Shown here piece after piece: positions 1 to 26,582 of a DNA stretch of 64,000 bases; within the stretch, counting starts at the first letter, position 1, and each line of letters starts with the position of its first letter. Position numbers and translations under genes: made by a program. The notes under the pieces were generated by a model. It was not told where the DNA came from and ran no database searches. It was given only the letters and a program-made list of their open reading frames with translations. The stretch comes from Strix aluco (taxonomy: Eukaryota > Chordata > Aves > Strigiformes > Strigidae), in assembly GCF_031877795.1 (NCBI RefSeq), contig NC_133931.1, positions 70,965,429-71,029,428 of the forward strand, given 5' to 3'.

Positions 1-2257
1 ATGTAAGAGTCATGGATGGGGTTGATGAAAAAGCCATGACATTTCTCCCTCCTGGGTTTTTAGATCAGGGCAGACACAGAAAGGTTGCTACAGGGAAACA
101 GTGTTTTGCATCCCGTCCCATGTGTTGCTTGGCAGGACCAAGTCAACAACAAAGGCCAAGGTGATAATCTGGTTTTGCAACATCATGGCATTTGCTCTGG
201 TGGAATCCATAGCCATCTTTTTCTAGGTTGCAGAGTAATGGATTGATTTGGTGACATTGTATCCCCTTGTTTGACACTGACATTGATAGTAATAGGCTCA
301 GCATGATTCTTTTTCAATTACAGATGAATGGTGGCACTTCTAGATAAGTTTCATCTGACCACATGCTCAGATAGTTCTTTTTAGTTCAGGAGCAGAAGGT
401 ATCTTCATGTGTCACTGAGTAGCAGGTCTTCACTGGTTACTTACTGCCTACAAGGGTTGTGGTTTTTCCCAGCATATTGAATGATGACTGGGAGTGATTG
501 TACACTCTCAGAGAACCCAGGTTCAGCTATAAGGCCTCTTTGTCACCCGCTGGCCATTAATAGGCCAAGCTTTTGTTCCCCTAGTCAGAATCCATGGAAA
601 AAGTATTAAGATAGTTGATCAGATTGTGATAGGTCTCTCAGTTTTGCCACATAAGTTGATTTCAGTATCAAAATAGTTCTGTGTTCCTTGATACTACCCA
701 GCAGACACACTGCCATTCATAAGTCAAAGCTCTGCCAATACCAGTCCCTTGGAGATCTGTTTGTACGAGGTCTTCTAAATTTACTTGGCCTAGGTCAAAT
801 GCTGAGGTTTTACTTGTTTCTTTTATCTCCTTCAAAATGTACTTAGGTGTTTGTTAGCAGTTTAAAAGATCAATTTGTCCACTCTCCAAGACTTTGAAAA
901 TTCTCTGTGCTGAGAAATGTTTTCTTACTCTCCCACCTGGACTTCACTGACTGAATATACTGCTGCACACATTCACAGACAGAACATTTATTATTTTTAT
1001 AGGGATATTTTGCATAGAGTAATGCTCACAGGGGCAATCAGATCTCTTGACCAAGATGCCTGCCTGGATGCTGGTGTTGCAAACATCCCTCAATGGTGTC
1101 TTCAGCTAGATGGACTGAGACTCCCTGAGCTGTTGTTCCAGTGAATTCTCTGTGATCACTACAGTGTATGCATGATCAGCTCTTGTTGATTATCTTAAAG
1201 TACGTACAAACCACAACTTAATTATGAACAAAAGACAGCCCCACATGGCCATCCTTGCATAGGCAGGAACAATTTCCACTGACCATATAAAATTATGCAG
1301 GGTTTAGTCAGTTCCCCAATTGACAACAGGAACTGCTTGGGGAAATCCCTGGCTGTGCACTAGAACCCTCACCCCATGTGGTTAAGCAGTGTACCTAAAC
1401 ATACAGACAGGGTCTAATCACCTTACAGAGCAGAGCTCCTGCATATCAGCAGGAGCTCCCTGGGGAAACTTCTGCGTGGCCCCAGCTGCTGGGAGAACTC
1501 CTGCAGCAATCAGTCGGTTGTTTTGTTGTGAAGTGGCTGGCAGATCAGTTGATCTCATTGCCAAGCTACCCTAAATTTCAGTGAGTTGCTTCTTTGCAGA
1601 TCCATCTGTTGTCTCGGCTATGTAGGGATTAGCTGGAGAGGTCCTGGACCAGACAGTCAATTAATGACTAAGTGGCCTTGGCATGCACACAGGCAAAGCC
1701 TTCATACCCAGCTGCACCACGGCTGTAACTATAAACTTGACTTTCATCCTTTTATCACAGCAATAACTTAAATTCCTTTGGTTTTGCCACAATACCTGTG
1801 CCGTTGACCGCTGTTTCTGCCTTGTATCCTCCACAAAGGAACACTCCCTATTTTCTCATCCTCACATAGGGCTGATCAAAAGTGTGATTTAAAGAGCAAG
1901 AGGCAATGGCTGGCTTCCTAAGACCCTTCCCTTCAGAGGGGCTTGAACAGAGCTGTCACTTCCAGAGCACAGCATCCCTCTGAGTAAGACATGTTGTCAT
2001 GTCAGCGGTCTTCTGGCAGCTCTTTAGGCAAAAGCAGTGAGAGAAGGCCAGACCCTCTGGGCTGCTCCTCTTTACCTGTCCCCCTTCAGGAGCATTTTCT
2101 AAGGAAGATTTCCCTTTTCTAGCACTCAGTCCAAGTTCTGTGAAGTCCAGAGTGCGTTTTTTGCTTCTCTTTGTGCTGCATGCACCCAGGACAGCAGCTG
2201 TATTGCACAACAGACAGACCAAACAGAACATGCTTTTTGCTTTTATCGAAAGCACAG
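1..2257. other. Unassigned left flank
   Basis: I see no recognisable gene, RNA or repeat in this stretch. Open frames are all short (up to about 100 codons), show no familiar motif and have no consistent splice-site framework. It could be intergenic sequence or an intron of a gene lying further left. The right boundary is set by the octamer tail of a minus-strand CR1 fragment. Confidence 0.5.
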
Positions 2258-2551
2258 GATCACAGAATCACAGAATCATCTAGGTTGGAAAAGACCTTGA
2301 AGATCATCCAGTCCAACCATTAACCTAACACTGACAGTTCCCAACTATACCATGTTCCTAAGCACTATGTCGACTCTACTCTTAAACACCTCCAGGGATG
2401 GGGACTCCACCACCTCCCTGGGCAGCCCATTCCAACGCCTAACAACCCGTTCTGTAAAGAAATGCTTCCTAATATCCAGTCTAAACCTTCCCTGGTGCAA
2501 CTTGAGGCCATTCCCTCTTGTCCTATCACTTGTTACTTGGTTAAAGAGACT
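2258..2551 (-). mobile_element. CR1 LINE 3' end fragment, minus strand
   Basis: The left end carries CACAGAATCACAGAATCAT, the reverse complement of the ATTCTGTG octamer tail that ends CR1 elements. The roughly 290 bp that follow match the reverse complement of the last 300 bp of the neighbouring plus-strand CR1 copy, with about nine differences by eye, mostly transitions (around 97% identity). This is a severely 5'-truncated CR1 of the same young subfamily. It abuts the plus-strand element directly, so the pair forms an inverted repeat around the ORF2 sequence. No clear target-site duplication was found. Confidence 0.9.
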
Positions 2552-2555
2552 TGGT

Positions 2556-5291
2556 TAAAGATGTCTCAGGGTGTTTCCTTACCTGTGTCTAAATGTAGAA
2601 AGTCATATGAACTGTATGGGTAACAAACAGGAGGAGCTTGAAGCCATGATGCAACAGGAAAATTATGATGTAGTGGCTATCACAGAAACATGGTGGGATG
2701 TCTCCCATGACTGGAGTGCGTCAGTTGATGGCTACAAGCTCTTTAGGAGGGATAGACAGGAAGGAGAGGTGGTGGGGTGGGGCTGTATGTTAGGGACTGT
2801 TATGATTGCTTTGAGTACAAGTGTAGTGAAGACAGGGTGGAGTGTCTTTGCGTTAGAATCAGGGGGAAGGACAACAGGGCAAATGGTCTAGTAGGAGTCT
2901 ACTATAGGCCACCCACCCAGGACAGAGAGGTGGATGAAATATTTTGGAGAAATCTCACGATCGCTTGCCCTTGTTCTTGTGGGAGACTTTAACTTCCCAG
3001 ACATCTGCTGGAAATACAACACAGCAGAGCGGGACCAGTCCCGGAGATTCCTGGAATGTGTGGCAGATAACTTCCTGGCGCAGCTGGTGAGAGAACCAAC
3101 CAGAGAAGGTGCCCTGTTGGATCTCTTCTTTGTGAACAGAGAAGGACTGGTGGATGATGTGGCGGTTGGAGGCCGACTAGGGCACAGTGATCATGAAATA
3201 ATAGAGTTCTCTATTCTTAGAGAGGCCAGGAGAGGGGGAAGCAGGACTGACATCCTGGACTTCCAAAGGGCTGACTTTGTCTTGTTTAGGCACCAGCTTG
3301 ACAGGATCCCTTGGGAGATGGTCCTGAAGGGTATAGGGGTCCAGGAAGGCTGGGCACTCTTTAAGAAGGAAGTGTTAATGGCTCAGGAGCAGGCAGTCCC
3401 CAGGTGCTGTAAGAGAAGCCGGCGACAGAGAAGACCACCCTGGCTAAACAGGGAGCTTTGACTGCAACTCAGGGAGAAAAGGAGAGTTTACAGACTTATG
3501 GAAGAAGGGGCTAGCCACTCACAGTGATTACAAAGCTGCTGTGAGGCTATGCAGGGCGGAAATCAAGAGGTCTAAAGCCCAGCTGGAAATTAATCTGGCT
3601 TCAGCAACCAAGAACAACAAGAAATGTTTCTGTAAGTATGTGAGCAGCAAAAGAAAGACCAGAGAGAGCCTCCATCCCCTGCTAGATGCAGTAGGAAACA
3701 TGGTAACAAGTGATGAGGAGAAGGCTGAGGTACTTAATGCCGCCTTTCCCTCAGTCTTTAATAACAAGACTAGTTGTATTGAGGGAATCCAGCCTCCTCA
3801 GCCAGAAGACAGAGACTGGGAGAATGACCCCCCCCACAAGCCAGGAGGAGACAGTCAGTGACCTACTGCATCACATAGACATACACAAGTGTATGGACCG
3901 GATGGGATACACGTGAGGGTGCTGAAGGAGCTGGCTGGGGTGCTCGCCAAGCTGCTTTCCATCATTTACCAGCAGTCCTGGCTGACCGGGGAGGTCCCAA
4001 CAGATTGGAAACTGGCCAGTGTGACGCCCAGATATAAGAAGGGTCAGAAGGATGATCTGGGAAATTACAGGCCTGTCAGCTTGACTTTGGTGCCCAGGAA
4101 GCTGATGGAGCAGCTCATCCTGAGTACCATCACAGAACACATGCGAGACAACCAGGGGATCAGGCCCAGTCAGCATGGGTTTGTGAAAGGCAGGTCCTGC
4201 TTGACAAACCTGATCTCATTCTATGACAGGGTGACAAAAAACTGGCTGGATGGCCGGGCCCAAAGAGTTGTGGTGAATGGAGTTAAATCTAGTTGGCGGC
4301 CGGTCACGAGTGGTGTCCCCCAGGGCTCCGTTTTGGGGCCACTCCTATTTAACATCTTTATTGATGATCTAGACGAGGGGATCGAGTGCACCCTCAGTAA
4401 GTTTGCAGATGACACCAAGTTGGGTGGGAGTGTTGATCTGCTCGAGGGTAGGGAGGCTCTGCAGAGAGACCTGGACAGGCTGGAGCAATGGGCTAAGGCC
4501 ACCTGTAGGAGTTTCAATAAGGCCAAAGGCCGGGTGCTGCACTTGGGCCACAACAACCCCCAGCAGCGCTACAGGCTTGGGGAGGAGTGGCTGGAAAGCT
4601 GCCAGTCAGAGAGGGAGCTGGGGGTGTTGATTGACAGCCAGCTGAACATGAGCCAGCAGTGTGCCCAGGTGGCCAGGAAGGCCAATGGCATCCTGGCTTG
4701 CATCAGAAATAGCGTGGCCAGCAGGGACAGGGAGGTGATCTTACCCCTGTACTCGGCACTGGTGAGGCTGCACCTCGATCACTGTGTTCAGTTTTGGGCC
4801 CCTCACTACAAAAAGGACATTGAATGACTCGAGCGTGTCCAGAGAAGGGCAACGAAGCTGGTGAAGGATCTGGAGCACATGTCGTACGAGGAGCGGCTGA
4901 GGGAACTGGGGTTGTTTAGTCTGGAGAAGAGGAGGCTGAGGGGAGACCTCATCGCCCTCTACAGCTACCTGAAAGGAGGTTGCAGAGAGCTGAGGATGAG
5001 TCTCTTTAACCAAGTAACAAGCGATAGGACAAGAGGGAATGGCCTCAAGTTGCACCAGGGAAGATTTAGACTAGATATTAGGAAGCATTTCTTTACAGAA
5101 TGGGTTGTTAGGCGTTGGAATGGGCTGCCCAGGGAGGTGGTGGAGTCCCCATCCCTGGAGGTGTTTAAGAGTAGAGTCGACATAGTGCTGAGGGACATGG
5201 TGTAGTTGGGAACTGTCAATGTTAGGTTAATGGTTGGACTGGATGATCTTCAAGGTCTTTTCCAACCTAGACGATTCTGTGATTCTGTGAA
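2556..5291 (+). mobile_element. CR1 LINE, near-complete ORF2 copy with frame breaks
   Basis: The element begins near the start of ORF2 and ends in GATTCTGTGATTCTGTG, the CR1 tail. An AP-type endonuclease domain runs from about 2571 to 3460 (motifs such as ITETWWD, GVYYRPP, VLVGDFNFPDICW and LGHSDHE). The reverse transcriptase runs from about 3889 ([39 protein letters not shown], and the catalytic FADDTKLGG at 4402-4428). A C-terminal part continues to 5205. The reading frame shifts near 2770, near 2950, shortly after 3460 and between 3541 and 3889, and a TGA interrupts it at 4825-4827, so this copy cannot encode an active protein. ORF1 and the 5' UTR are absent. It lies outside the coding genes, downstream of CCDC127. 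Confidence 0.95.
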
Positions 5292-6837
5292 CACAGCTAC
5301 CGCCCTGCAGACTGGGGACAACTTACCTGTGATGATGAGGGATGGGTAAATGTGAAGGATTGTGTCAAATACAAAGAGATTAAGGATCTTTTATAAAGGA
5401 AACAAGGACTTTCAGAGTGTCTGAACACTGTCCTAGAGCAGCTGGACTGTAGCTCTTCACAGAGAGCAGGAAGATGAGAAAACCCACACAGGGAAACAAA
5501 AAGGAGCTGACGTGCCGGATGAGACATCTGAGGGATTCTGGAGGAAGGCAGAATACCCTACGTAACAGACAGAAGGAATTACCCCGGCCTTTCAGTGGGA
5601 TGGTCATCTTTAATAATTTATCTTTAGTTAAAGCTGGTGCACTTATCTGTTTAACAATGCTGTTCTTTCCTAAGAATGAAAAAAACTTTCCAACATATTC
5701 TCAGCACCAAGACCAAAACTTTTCACGTGCCAATTTAAAAATTGTTCAAATTGTAAAACCTTAAAATTGTGCATTTTTCTTAGAAAGTTGGAATAAAATA
5801 GCAAATTCCACTCCTCCCACTCCCCTTGCCCAAGATACAAAACAGTGCAGAAATATGTAAGAGTTTTTATTAATTGCTTTTGGTTGTTTAGCAGGTGAGT
5901 GACCATCTTCATAACAAAAAAAAGTTCATTAAATATTTTGAAAACAAATTATTCTTGCATTCTACATATATATGGGCATTTCCGATCAAATAACCAATCC
6001 AGAAGAATAGCTATCGGGCAAGATAAAACTCACAACAGAACTTTCAACATAACAACCCACAAAGGGGGAATGTTTCAAAAATACTAACTCACCAACAAAC
6101 ATGAGTTTTGGAGGAAACTAACAGGCCCGCTGTTTCTAAACCAGTAACACACTTTTTAAAATCCTCCTCAAATAACTCTTCAGTCTTAATATACTTATCT
6201 GCAAAGTGTCCATGAACAATAGTTCAACCAATAGTTGTACAAATAATTGACACTTCTAAAAAAGTGAAATCAAGTATCAAACATTACATTGCATCCAACC
6301 CTGTACAATTGAGCATATGATGCTTCAACTTACATATTTATACTGAAAAAATAATTTTACCCTCTTACATTTCCTTTAAACATTTTGAGTGATGTCAGTG
6401 ACAAACTATAAAAAAAATGAAAAAGCATAAAATGTTTGATCTTTTAATATTGAGAACTAATGAACATGTACAAATTCAAGGCATGTATCTCAAACACATT
6501 GGCATTGATTCAGTGGCTGCTATTTGTCAGCTGAGTTGCTTAACTGCCTGTACCATATGAACTGTGCCACAGGTGTGTGGCCAGACACTTTCCACATCCC
6601 AGAGGAATTACAGGCAGGGTAAATTATTCAGACTAATTTGTTCCACTGGGCAATTAGGGTATGTGCATGTGGCCAGCTACAGCAGCTTGGCTCAGGCTGT
6701 CACAGAAGAGCAGTAACTCAATTGCATTCCCATCTCCCAACCTGCCTGTGCTTGGCATCCAGACAAACTTTGGCCTTGCCAGTGTTTGTGATGGTAGCTT
6801 TTTTCCCCCAGGTCTGTCATCGACTACAACTTTATTT

Positions 6838-6861
6838 AAAAAAAAAAAAAAAAAAAAAAAA
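6838..6861 (+). repeat. A24 homopolymer
   Basis: A run of 24 A residues follows CTTTATTT. On the minus strand this is a poly(T) tract just upstream of an AATAAA. It could be a simple repeat, or the tail of an unidentified retrosequence on the plus strand; CR1 elements do not end in poly(A). Confidence 0.85.
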
Positions 6862-7805
6862 TCAGTACATAAGAGACTAATAAATCAATACAACAGTGTA
6901 ATTAGCATCACAAAGGTAAGCAAAATAACAACTGGAAAACTGAGTAGTTGGAAAATGTGTATTCTGTTTAAGAATTTTGTTTCATGTTAGGTATTTTTGC
7001 TGAATAACTGGATTAGGTTGCATACAGTACTTCAAAAGATGTATCCATTGTCTTTAGCGTCCAGACTGAAATGAAACCAGGAGGAAATAATAAGAGAAAA
7101 ACCCGCATCTGCTGGAGTTCTCTGTTAAACTTGGATGGGCATTCACTTAGCTGGATTGCTTCCGAGCCAAGCAGTAGCTGATTGCCTAGAGCAAACGTGT
7201 TTGTCAAGCCTAGCCCTCAGTAAATAAAGAGCTGCTAATTAAAGAACTGACAATCTAGCAACACTAATGAAAGTTAAGTAACAAAGACCAGATGTTAAAA
7301 ACAAAAGGGTAACCACTGCCCCTTTGAGGTCTAAGGCTAGATTAGAAAGGAAGAAGAAAAAAAGTTATTCTCCAAAATGGCACATTTGAAAAAGAAGGTG
7401 GTTCCTACTGCTACAAGGACCCAAATAATACTCACAGTTTTAAGGGATTTCAAGCATGGAAATGCACTGGGGTTTTGGTTGTTTGTTGGTTTTTTGTTTT
7501 GTTTTTCTTTTTCTTTTTCTTTTTTTTTTTTAAAATCTAACGTGCCTATTTGACTGTACTAGTTAAATTAAAAAGCCCCCTTTCTTAAAAGTTTGCAAAG
7601 TTTTTATATCTGTAGGCTTTCATGGTCAGGTGTATGTGAGGTGGTGAACCATAACCTCAAAATTTAAGTTGTGGAAAAGTATATTTCCATTCTGGGAGAA
7701 CTGAGACAGTCAGAGAGAGAGGTAGTGGCTACCAGTACAGGTTGCATTTAAATTCCTATCTGCAAGTAACAAACAGGATCTGTCCAAGGAACAGAGCCAG
7801 GTGCA

Positions 7806-7934
7806 ATGGCTGTAATCCACGGAGGTTCCCACAAGCTAACCAGGTATCAGCCTGTGCGCTGGGATGCGAGGCAGCAGCACGGTGACATCTATAATGGAGG
7901 CGCGCTGCTGGATTACAACCAAAACCCTGACTGA
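7806..7934 (+). CDS. Candidate 42-aa small ORF, unknown
   Basis: ATG at 7806 has a strong Kozak context (G at -3, G at +4) and opens a 42-codon frame ending at TGA 7932-7934. The peptide is hydrophilic and varied in composition, ending HGDIYNGGALLDYNQNPD. The frame stays open upstream to a TAA at 7767-7769, and AG dinucleotides such as the one at 7775-7776 could serve as acceptors, so it might instead be the last exon of a spliced plus-strand transcript. The patch is more GC-rich than its surroundings. I do not recognise the peptide. It lies antisense to the probable CCDC127 3' UTR. It may equally be noncoding conserved sequence or chance. Confidence 0.22.
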   Translation: MAVIHGGSHKLTRYQPVRWDARQQHGDIYNGGALLDYNQNPD

Positions 7935-8186
7935 GAAAAAAACATAAGTATTCTTAACACATCCAGTATGATGAGAATATAACTGAGTTTATACACTCTC
8001 TAGTGTTCAAGCATGGATCCCTAGCTCCAATGAGACTTTCACCAATCTGTTTCTTTATGTGTTATTTCAATTAGCATCTTTTGGATGTTTCATTCATAAA
8101 GTATTATTTGTATATTAAGCTGGAAGACAATGCAAGACTGATTAATTTGAAACATGATAATACTACTCCCCCCTCAGAATACTCAT

Positions 8187-8292
8187 ACATTTATACACAC
8201 ACACATTCACACGTATATATATTTATATAAATGTACATACACATAGGATTATACATGTGTACATACATATATATAAATGTATATACATGTAG
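8187..8292. repeat. Imperfect CA/TA microsatellite
   Basis: A degenerate alternating purine-pyrimidine tract made of CA, TA and TACA units (for example ACACACACA, GTATATATATT and ACATACATATATATA) covers about 100 bp. It is an ordinary interrupted microsatellite. Confidence 0.8.
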
Positions 8293-8825
8293 GATTGATG
8301 TGGCAAGCGGCTTGCTCATACATGGTCTGCTCCAAACATCTGCCTCAAAATCAGCCTTGCTTCAACAAACTTAAAAATAAGATCAAATCAAATCAAAAAG
8401 ATAGCATTGAGACACCATGTAAAACATCCAGGATAAGGAGCACAATGTGCTACCCCACTTGGGGGAGACAAATCACACTTCTCTGTTAATGGGAGTATGA
8501 CCATCAACTACATAAAATCTCTCTAAACGGAGTTCTGTTTTGCTGCTTCTGATACCTATGGAAGCTGGCATACCTCTATACTACACTGCAGTCTGCAATA
8601 CAAACACACTCACAGAGTTTAAGAGCATGCATAGCTCACTGGAGCATCTGTTGTTAGACAGTGAAAGGAAAGGCACCAACACTGCACACGTCCCATGCAA
8701 ATACAAGTGCAACGAGGAGGAAAAATGGAAACACAGTAGGAGCATTAAACAGCTTCAGACTACAACTGTGATTGTCCCTACTATGCACAGTCGATCACAT
8801 GATATCCCATTACTTCCCCTGCTTA

Positions 8826-10283
8826 TCATTTTCCTAACATGGCCTTTTCTGCCCTCTTGAACTTCTGTAGTTCAATAGCTAGTTCCCAATATCTCAGATA
8901 CAGCCACATAAGTCTTCCATTTTGACTTTTGTTCCTGTTCAGCAGATTGCCACAGTAGTTATCATGTTTGAAAATATCTTTTAAGCCACTTTCCATTTGT
9001 AGAGCCATAGCAACAGGATCAGTTGCTGCTTTAACTAGCAGATTCTTCTCTATTTCGAGTCTCTGGCTTCTGGGTACCACAAGACTGCAGTAGATGTCCT
9101 GCCTTTCTTGAAGTCCCTCTTCAAATTCTTTTAGTAAAATACTGGCTCTCTTTTGCCACTCTTCTTCCTTTGCCAGACAACTCTGGTACAAGTTACCTGC
9201 TGCTCCTGAGTGCAAAAGGACTTGTTTTTCTCGCTCTAACTTCTCCTGTTTCTGTTCTAGGATCTTTCTTTCTTCTACTAGTTTGCGACTCTGGGACACG
9301 AGGGCCTGACGGTAACTCAGGGTTCTGTTCCGTTCCTTTTCCAGCTCCAACTCCAAATGAGCAACTGTGCGACGATTTTCTGTGATTACATCCCGGTATT
9401 TGGCTTCCAGGTCTTTTTGTAATGTTGAATGTTTTTTATAATATTCTTTCTTTTCTCTTTCTATTTCTTTTTGACATTCTCTGGTCCAGATCCAACCTAT
9501 CATATATAAATGAGACTTCAGACATAAGTACAACAGATATAACATTGATGGATATGATTAATTAACTATGCCTCTAAAGAAGCTATTAAGTGGTAAAAAA
9601 CTTTCTTTCCTGTCCTCCCCAGGGATATTCACTTCTGTTCACATGTCCCACAAATGTATTTCTGTGGGTGTGTTTCACAGTAAGACACTTTAAATGATCA
9701 TGTTTCCTTTGAAGTGAAAGCTCCCCTACTCTTATTGCTAAAACATACACTTTTTGGATTAAAGAAGGGAAATAAAGTTATGGGGAAACAAACTGGAGGT
9801 TTCCAATGCAGGAACCGCACTGAGAAATTTTCAGGTCCAGTAAATAAATATACACCAGCAGCTCCTTGGGTTGTTACCTTCAGGCTCTCTAGCACATCAC
9901 ATGTCCACTCTTCTGAAAGAGCTTTGTAAACTGGTGTATTAAATATGGATTCAGTTCCATGTATGAAAAAATGGCCATTGCCTTAATGCTACAAACAGTG
10001 CTTACTGTTTATAACATTATACATGAGCAGACCAGAGGGAAGCCCTAGGGGGGGCATTACTTTACTGCTGTACGGCTTCAGAGAGTCCCCTCTGGCTGGG
10101 GGGTGGGACGCCTGGGCACCCACACACACCAGCTCCCGCCGAGAGGCCTGGGCACTACTTACGGAAGGCGGCCAAGCCCAGCATGGGGACCAGCAAGGCG
10201 TAGTTCCATCTGCTGCCTTCATCCCCGGGCTCTCGTTGGTTTGGCAGGATGTTCCAGTTGGGAGGGTCATTTAAATTATTCAT
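8826..10283 (-). CDS. CCDC127: CCDC127, coiled-coil domain-containing protein 127
   Basis: Two coding exons on the minus strand: 10283-10163 (40 codons plus one base, donor GTAAGT) and 9496-8826 (stop TGA). They join to 263 aa, against 260 aa in human. The protein starts MNNLNDPPNWNILPN, has a hydrophobic stretch at about residues 28-44 (ALLVPMLGLAAF, then WIW) that could be a membrane anchor, then a long charged coiled coil to about residue 145. The C-terminal half is strongly conserved (RQDIYCSLVVPRSQRLEIEK; NGRLMWLYLRYWELAIELQK). A 5' noncoding exon is plausible, with a donor at 10676 and an acceptor about 9 bases upstream of the ATG. To my knowledge the protein is reported as mitochondrial, linked to the cristae-organising machinery; its biochemical role is not established. 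It is divergent from SDHA, as in human. Confidence 0.94.
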
Positions 10284-11045
10284 GAGGCACCTTAGATTTA
10301 CAGGAGAGAAACAACGGCCTAAGCGGCAGGCAGAGGGCTTAAGCCGCTCCCCCGCCACCCCATCGCCCGGACCCGCTAACCGCGGGACAGGTATTTCTGC
10401 CCGAGACCCTCAACCGCCGGCCCCGCCACTCGGGAACTTTGCACGGACGCGCTGCCGGCCGGTGAGAGGCTTCCCGGCCCCTCCGTAACCGGCAGCCTAG
10501 GCGCGGCCGGGACCGCACCGCAGCGGCCCCCTGGGCCTCGGCGCTGCCGTTGTTACCGCCCACCCCCTTCCCCGGCCCGGCGGCACGTTAGCTGCTGCTG
10601 CTGTCCCGAAGACCTCCAGGTTCCTCCACGTTGCAGGCCCCGGCCCCGCCGCCCCGGAACGAACCAGCCACCTACCAGCCCGGGAGCACCGGGCCGCGGC
10701 GGAGCCTTGTCGCTGTCACCTGTCGGCCCCGCCCCCTCCCGGGCCGGCCCATTAGCCTATAGACAGAGGGGGTAAGCCGAGGAGGACAACAAGCGGACTC
10801 GCTCGATCCCTAAGCGTTCCCGGTCGCCCGGCCCCGGTCCAGCCCGCTCAGATGGAGGGGTACGTTTGGGAGAGACGGGGAGGTTTGGGGGGGCATCCCG
10901 CACGCGAGCACGCACTCACACAGCTCGTGATTCCCCCCCTCTTCCCGGCACAATTGGTCTCTCCCACCGAGCCTCACGGGCAGCGGTGCCGTTAGCGGCC
11001 CCCCTCGCGCGTGCGCCCTTGTTCGCGACTCCGGGTCCGTGTGAA
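10284..11045. promoter_or_regulatory. Shared CpG-island promoter of CCDC127 and SDHA
   Basis: This GC- and CpG-rich stretch separates the divergent start codons of CCDC127 (10283, minus) and SDHA (11046, plus). No TATA box is evident. A GC box (GGCCCCGCCCCCTCCC, about 10725-10740) lies between the two genes, and an NRF1-like site lies close to the SDHA start. A probable CCDC127 noncoding first exon ends at 10676 with a GTAGGT donor on the minus strand. The layout is that of a housekeeping bidirectional promoter, and the same divergent pair is known in human. Confidence 0.8.
11006..11017. promoter_or_regulatory. NRF1-like binding site upstream of SDHA
   Basis: CGCGCGTGCGCC reads on the minus strand as GGCGCACGCGCG, which matches the core of the NRF1 consensus (YGCGCAYGCGCR) at all but the first position. 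It lies about 30 bp before the SDHA ATG. NRF1 is a known regulator of nuclear genes for respiratory-chain proteins. The binding itself is inferred. Confidence 0.5.
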
Positions 11046-26282
<15,237 letters not shown>

Positions 26283-26514
26283 TAACTTACATTTAACTTG
26301 CAGTCCTCTCCCAGAGGGGGTTAATGTACATAAGCATAGCACAAGCAAATCAAAATAGTATTGTTCTATCAATTAATGGAAAATGCTGACTAAACTTTTC
26401 TTCAGCTTCTATTCTGCTGTGGCTTACTGTACAATTATGAAAATGGAATGCAGAGCAGCTTATGTTCTTTCATCCATCTGTCAAAGCTGACCGTGAAAAC
26501 ACAAAATGTGTCTA

Positions 26515-26582
26515 AATAAAGTGATTAAAGTCCTGTATTTGTTTGAATATGCTGTTATGTATATAATTACATTCAAAATAAA
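26515..26582 (+). terminator. SDHA polyadenylation signals
   Basis: Two AATAAA hexamers lie at 26515-26520 and 26577-26582, 230-300 bp after the SDHA stop codon. They imply 3' UTRs of about 250 and 310 bp. No later signal is needed to explain the end of the gene. Confidence 0.75.

Larger units (their letters stand above)
5292..8825. other. Region downstream of CCDC127, including likely 3' UTR
   Basis: No gene with clear homology was recognised. The part nearest 8825 should be the CCDC127 3' UTR. On the minus strand, canonical AATAAA signals lie at 6831-6836 and 5866-5871, giving UTRs of roughly 2.0 or 3.0 kb if used. The stretch is AT-rich except for a GC-richer patch at about 7800-7925, which holds a small plus-strand open frame listed separately. 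Confidence 0.4.

Noticed and set aside
1956-2255. 99-codon minus-strand open frame beside the CR1 pair
   Set aside because: No recognisable domain, no supporting exon structure and no codon signal I could judge by eye.
4221-4556. Antisense open frames within the CR1 element
   Set aside because: Shadows of the reverse-transcriptase coding strand.
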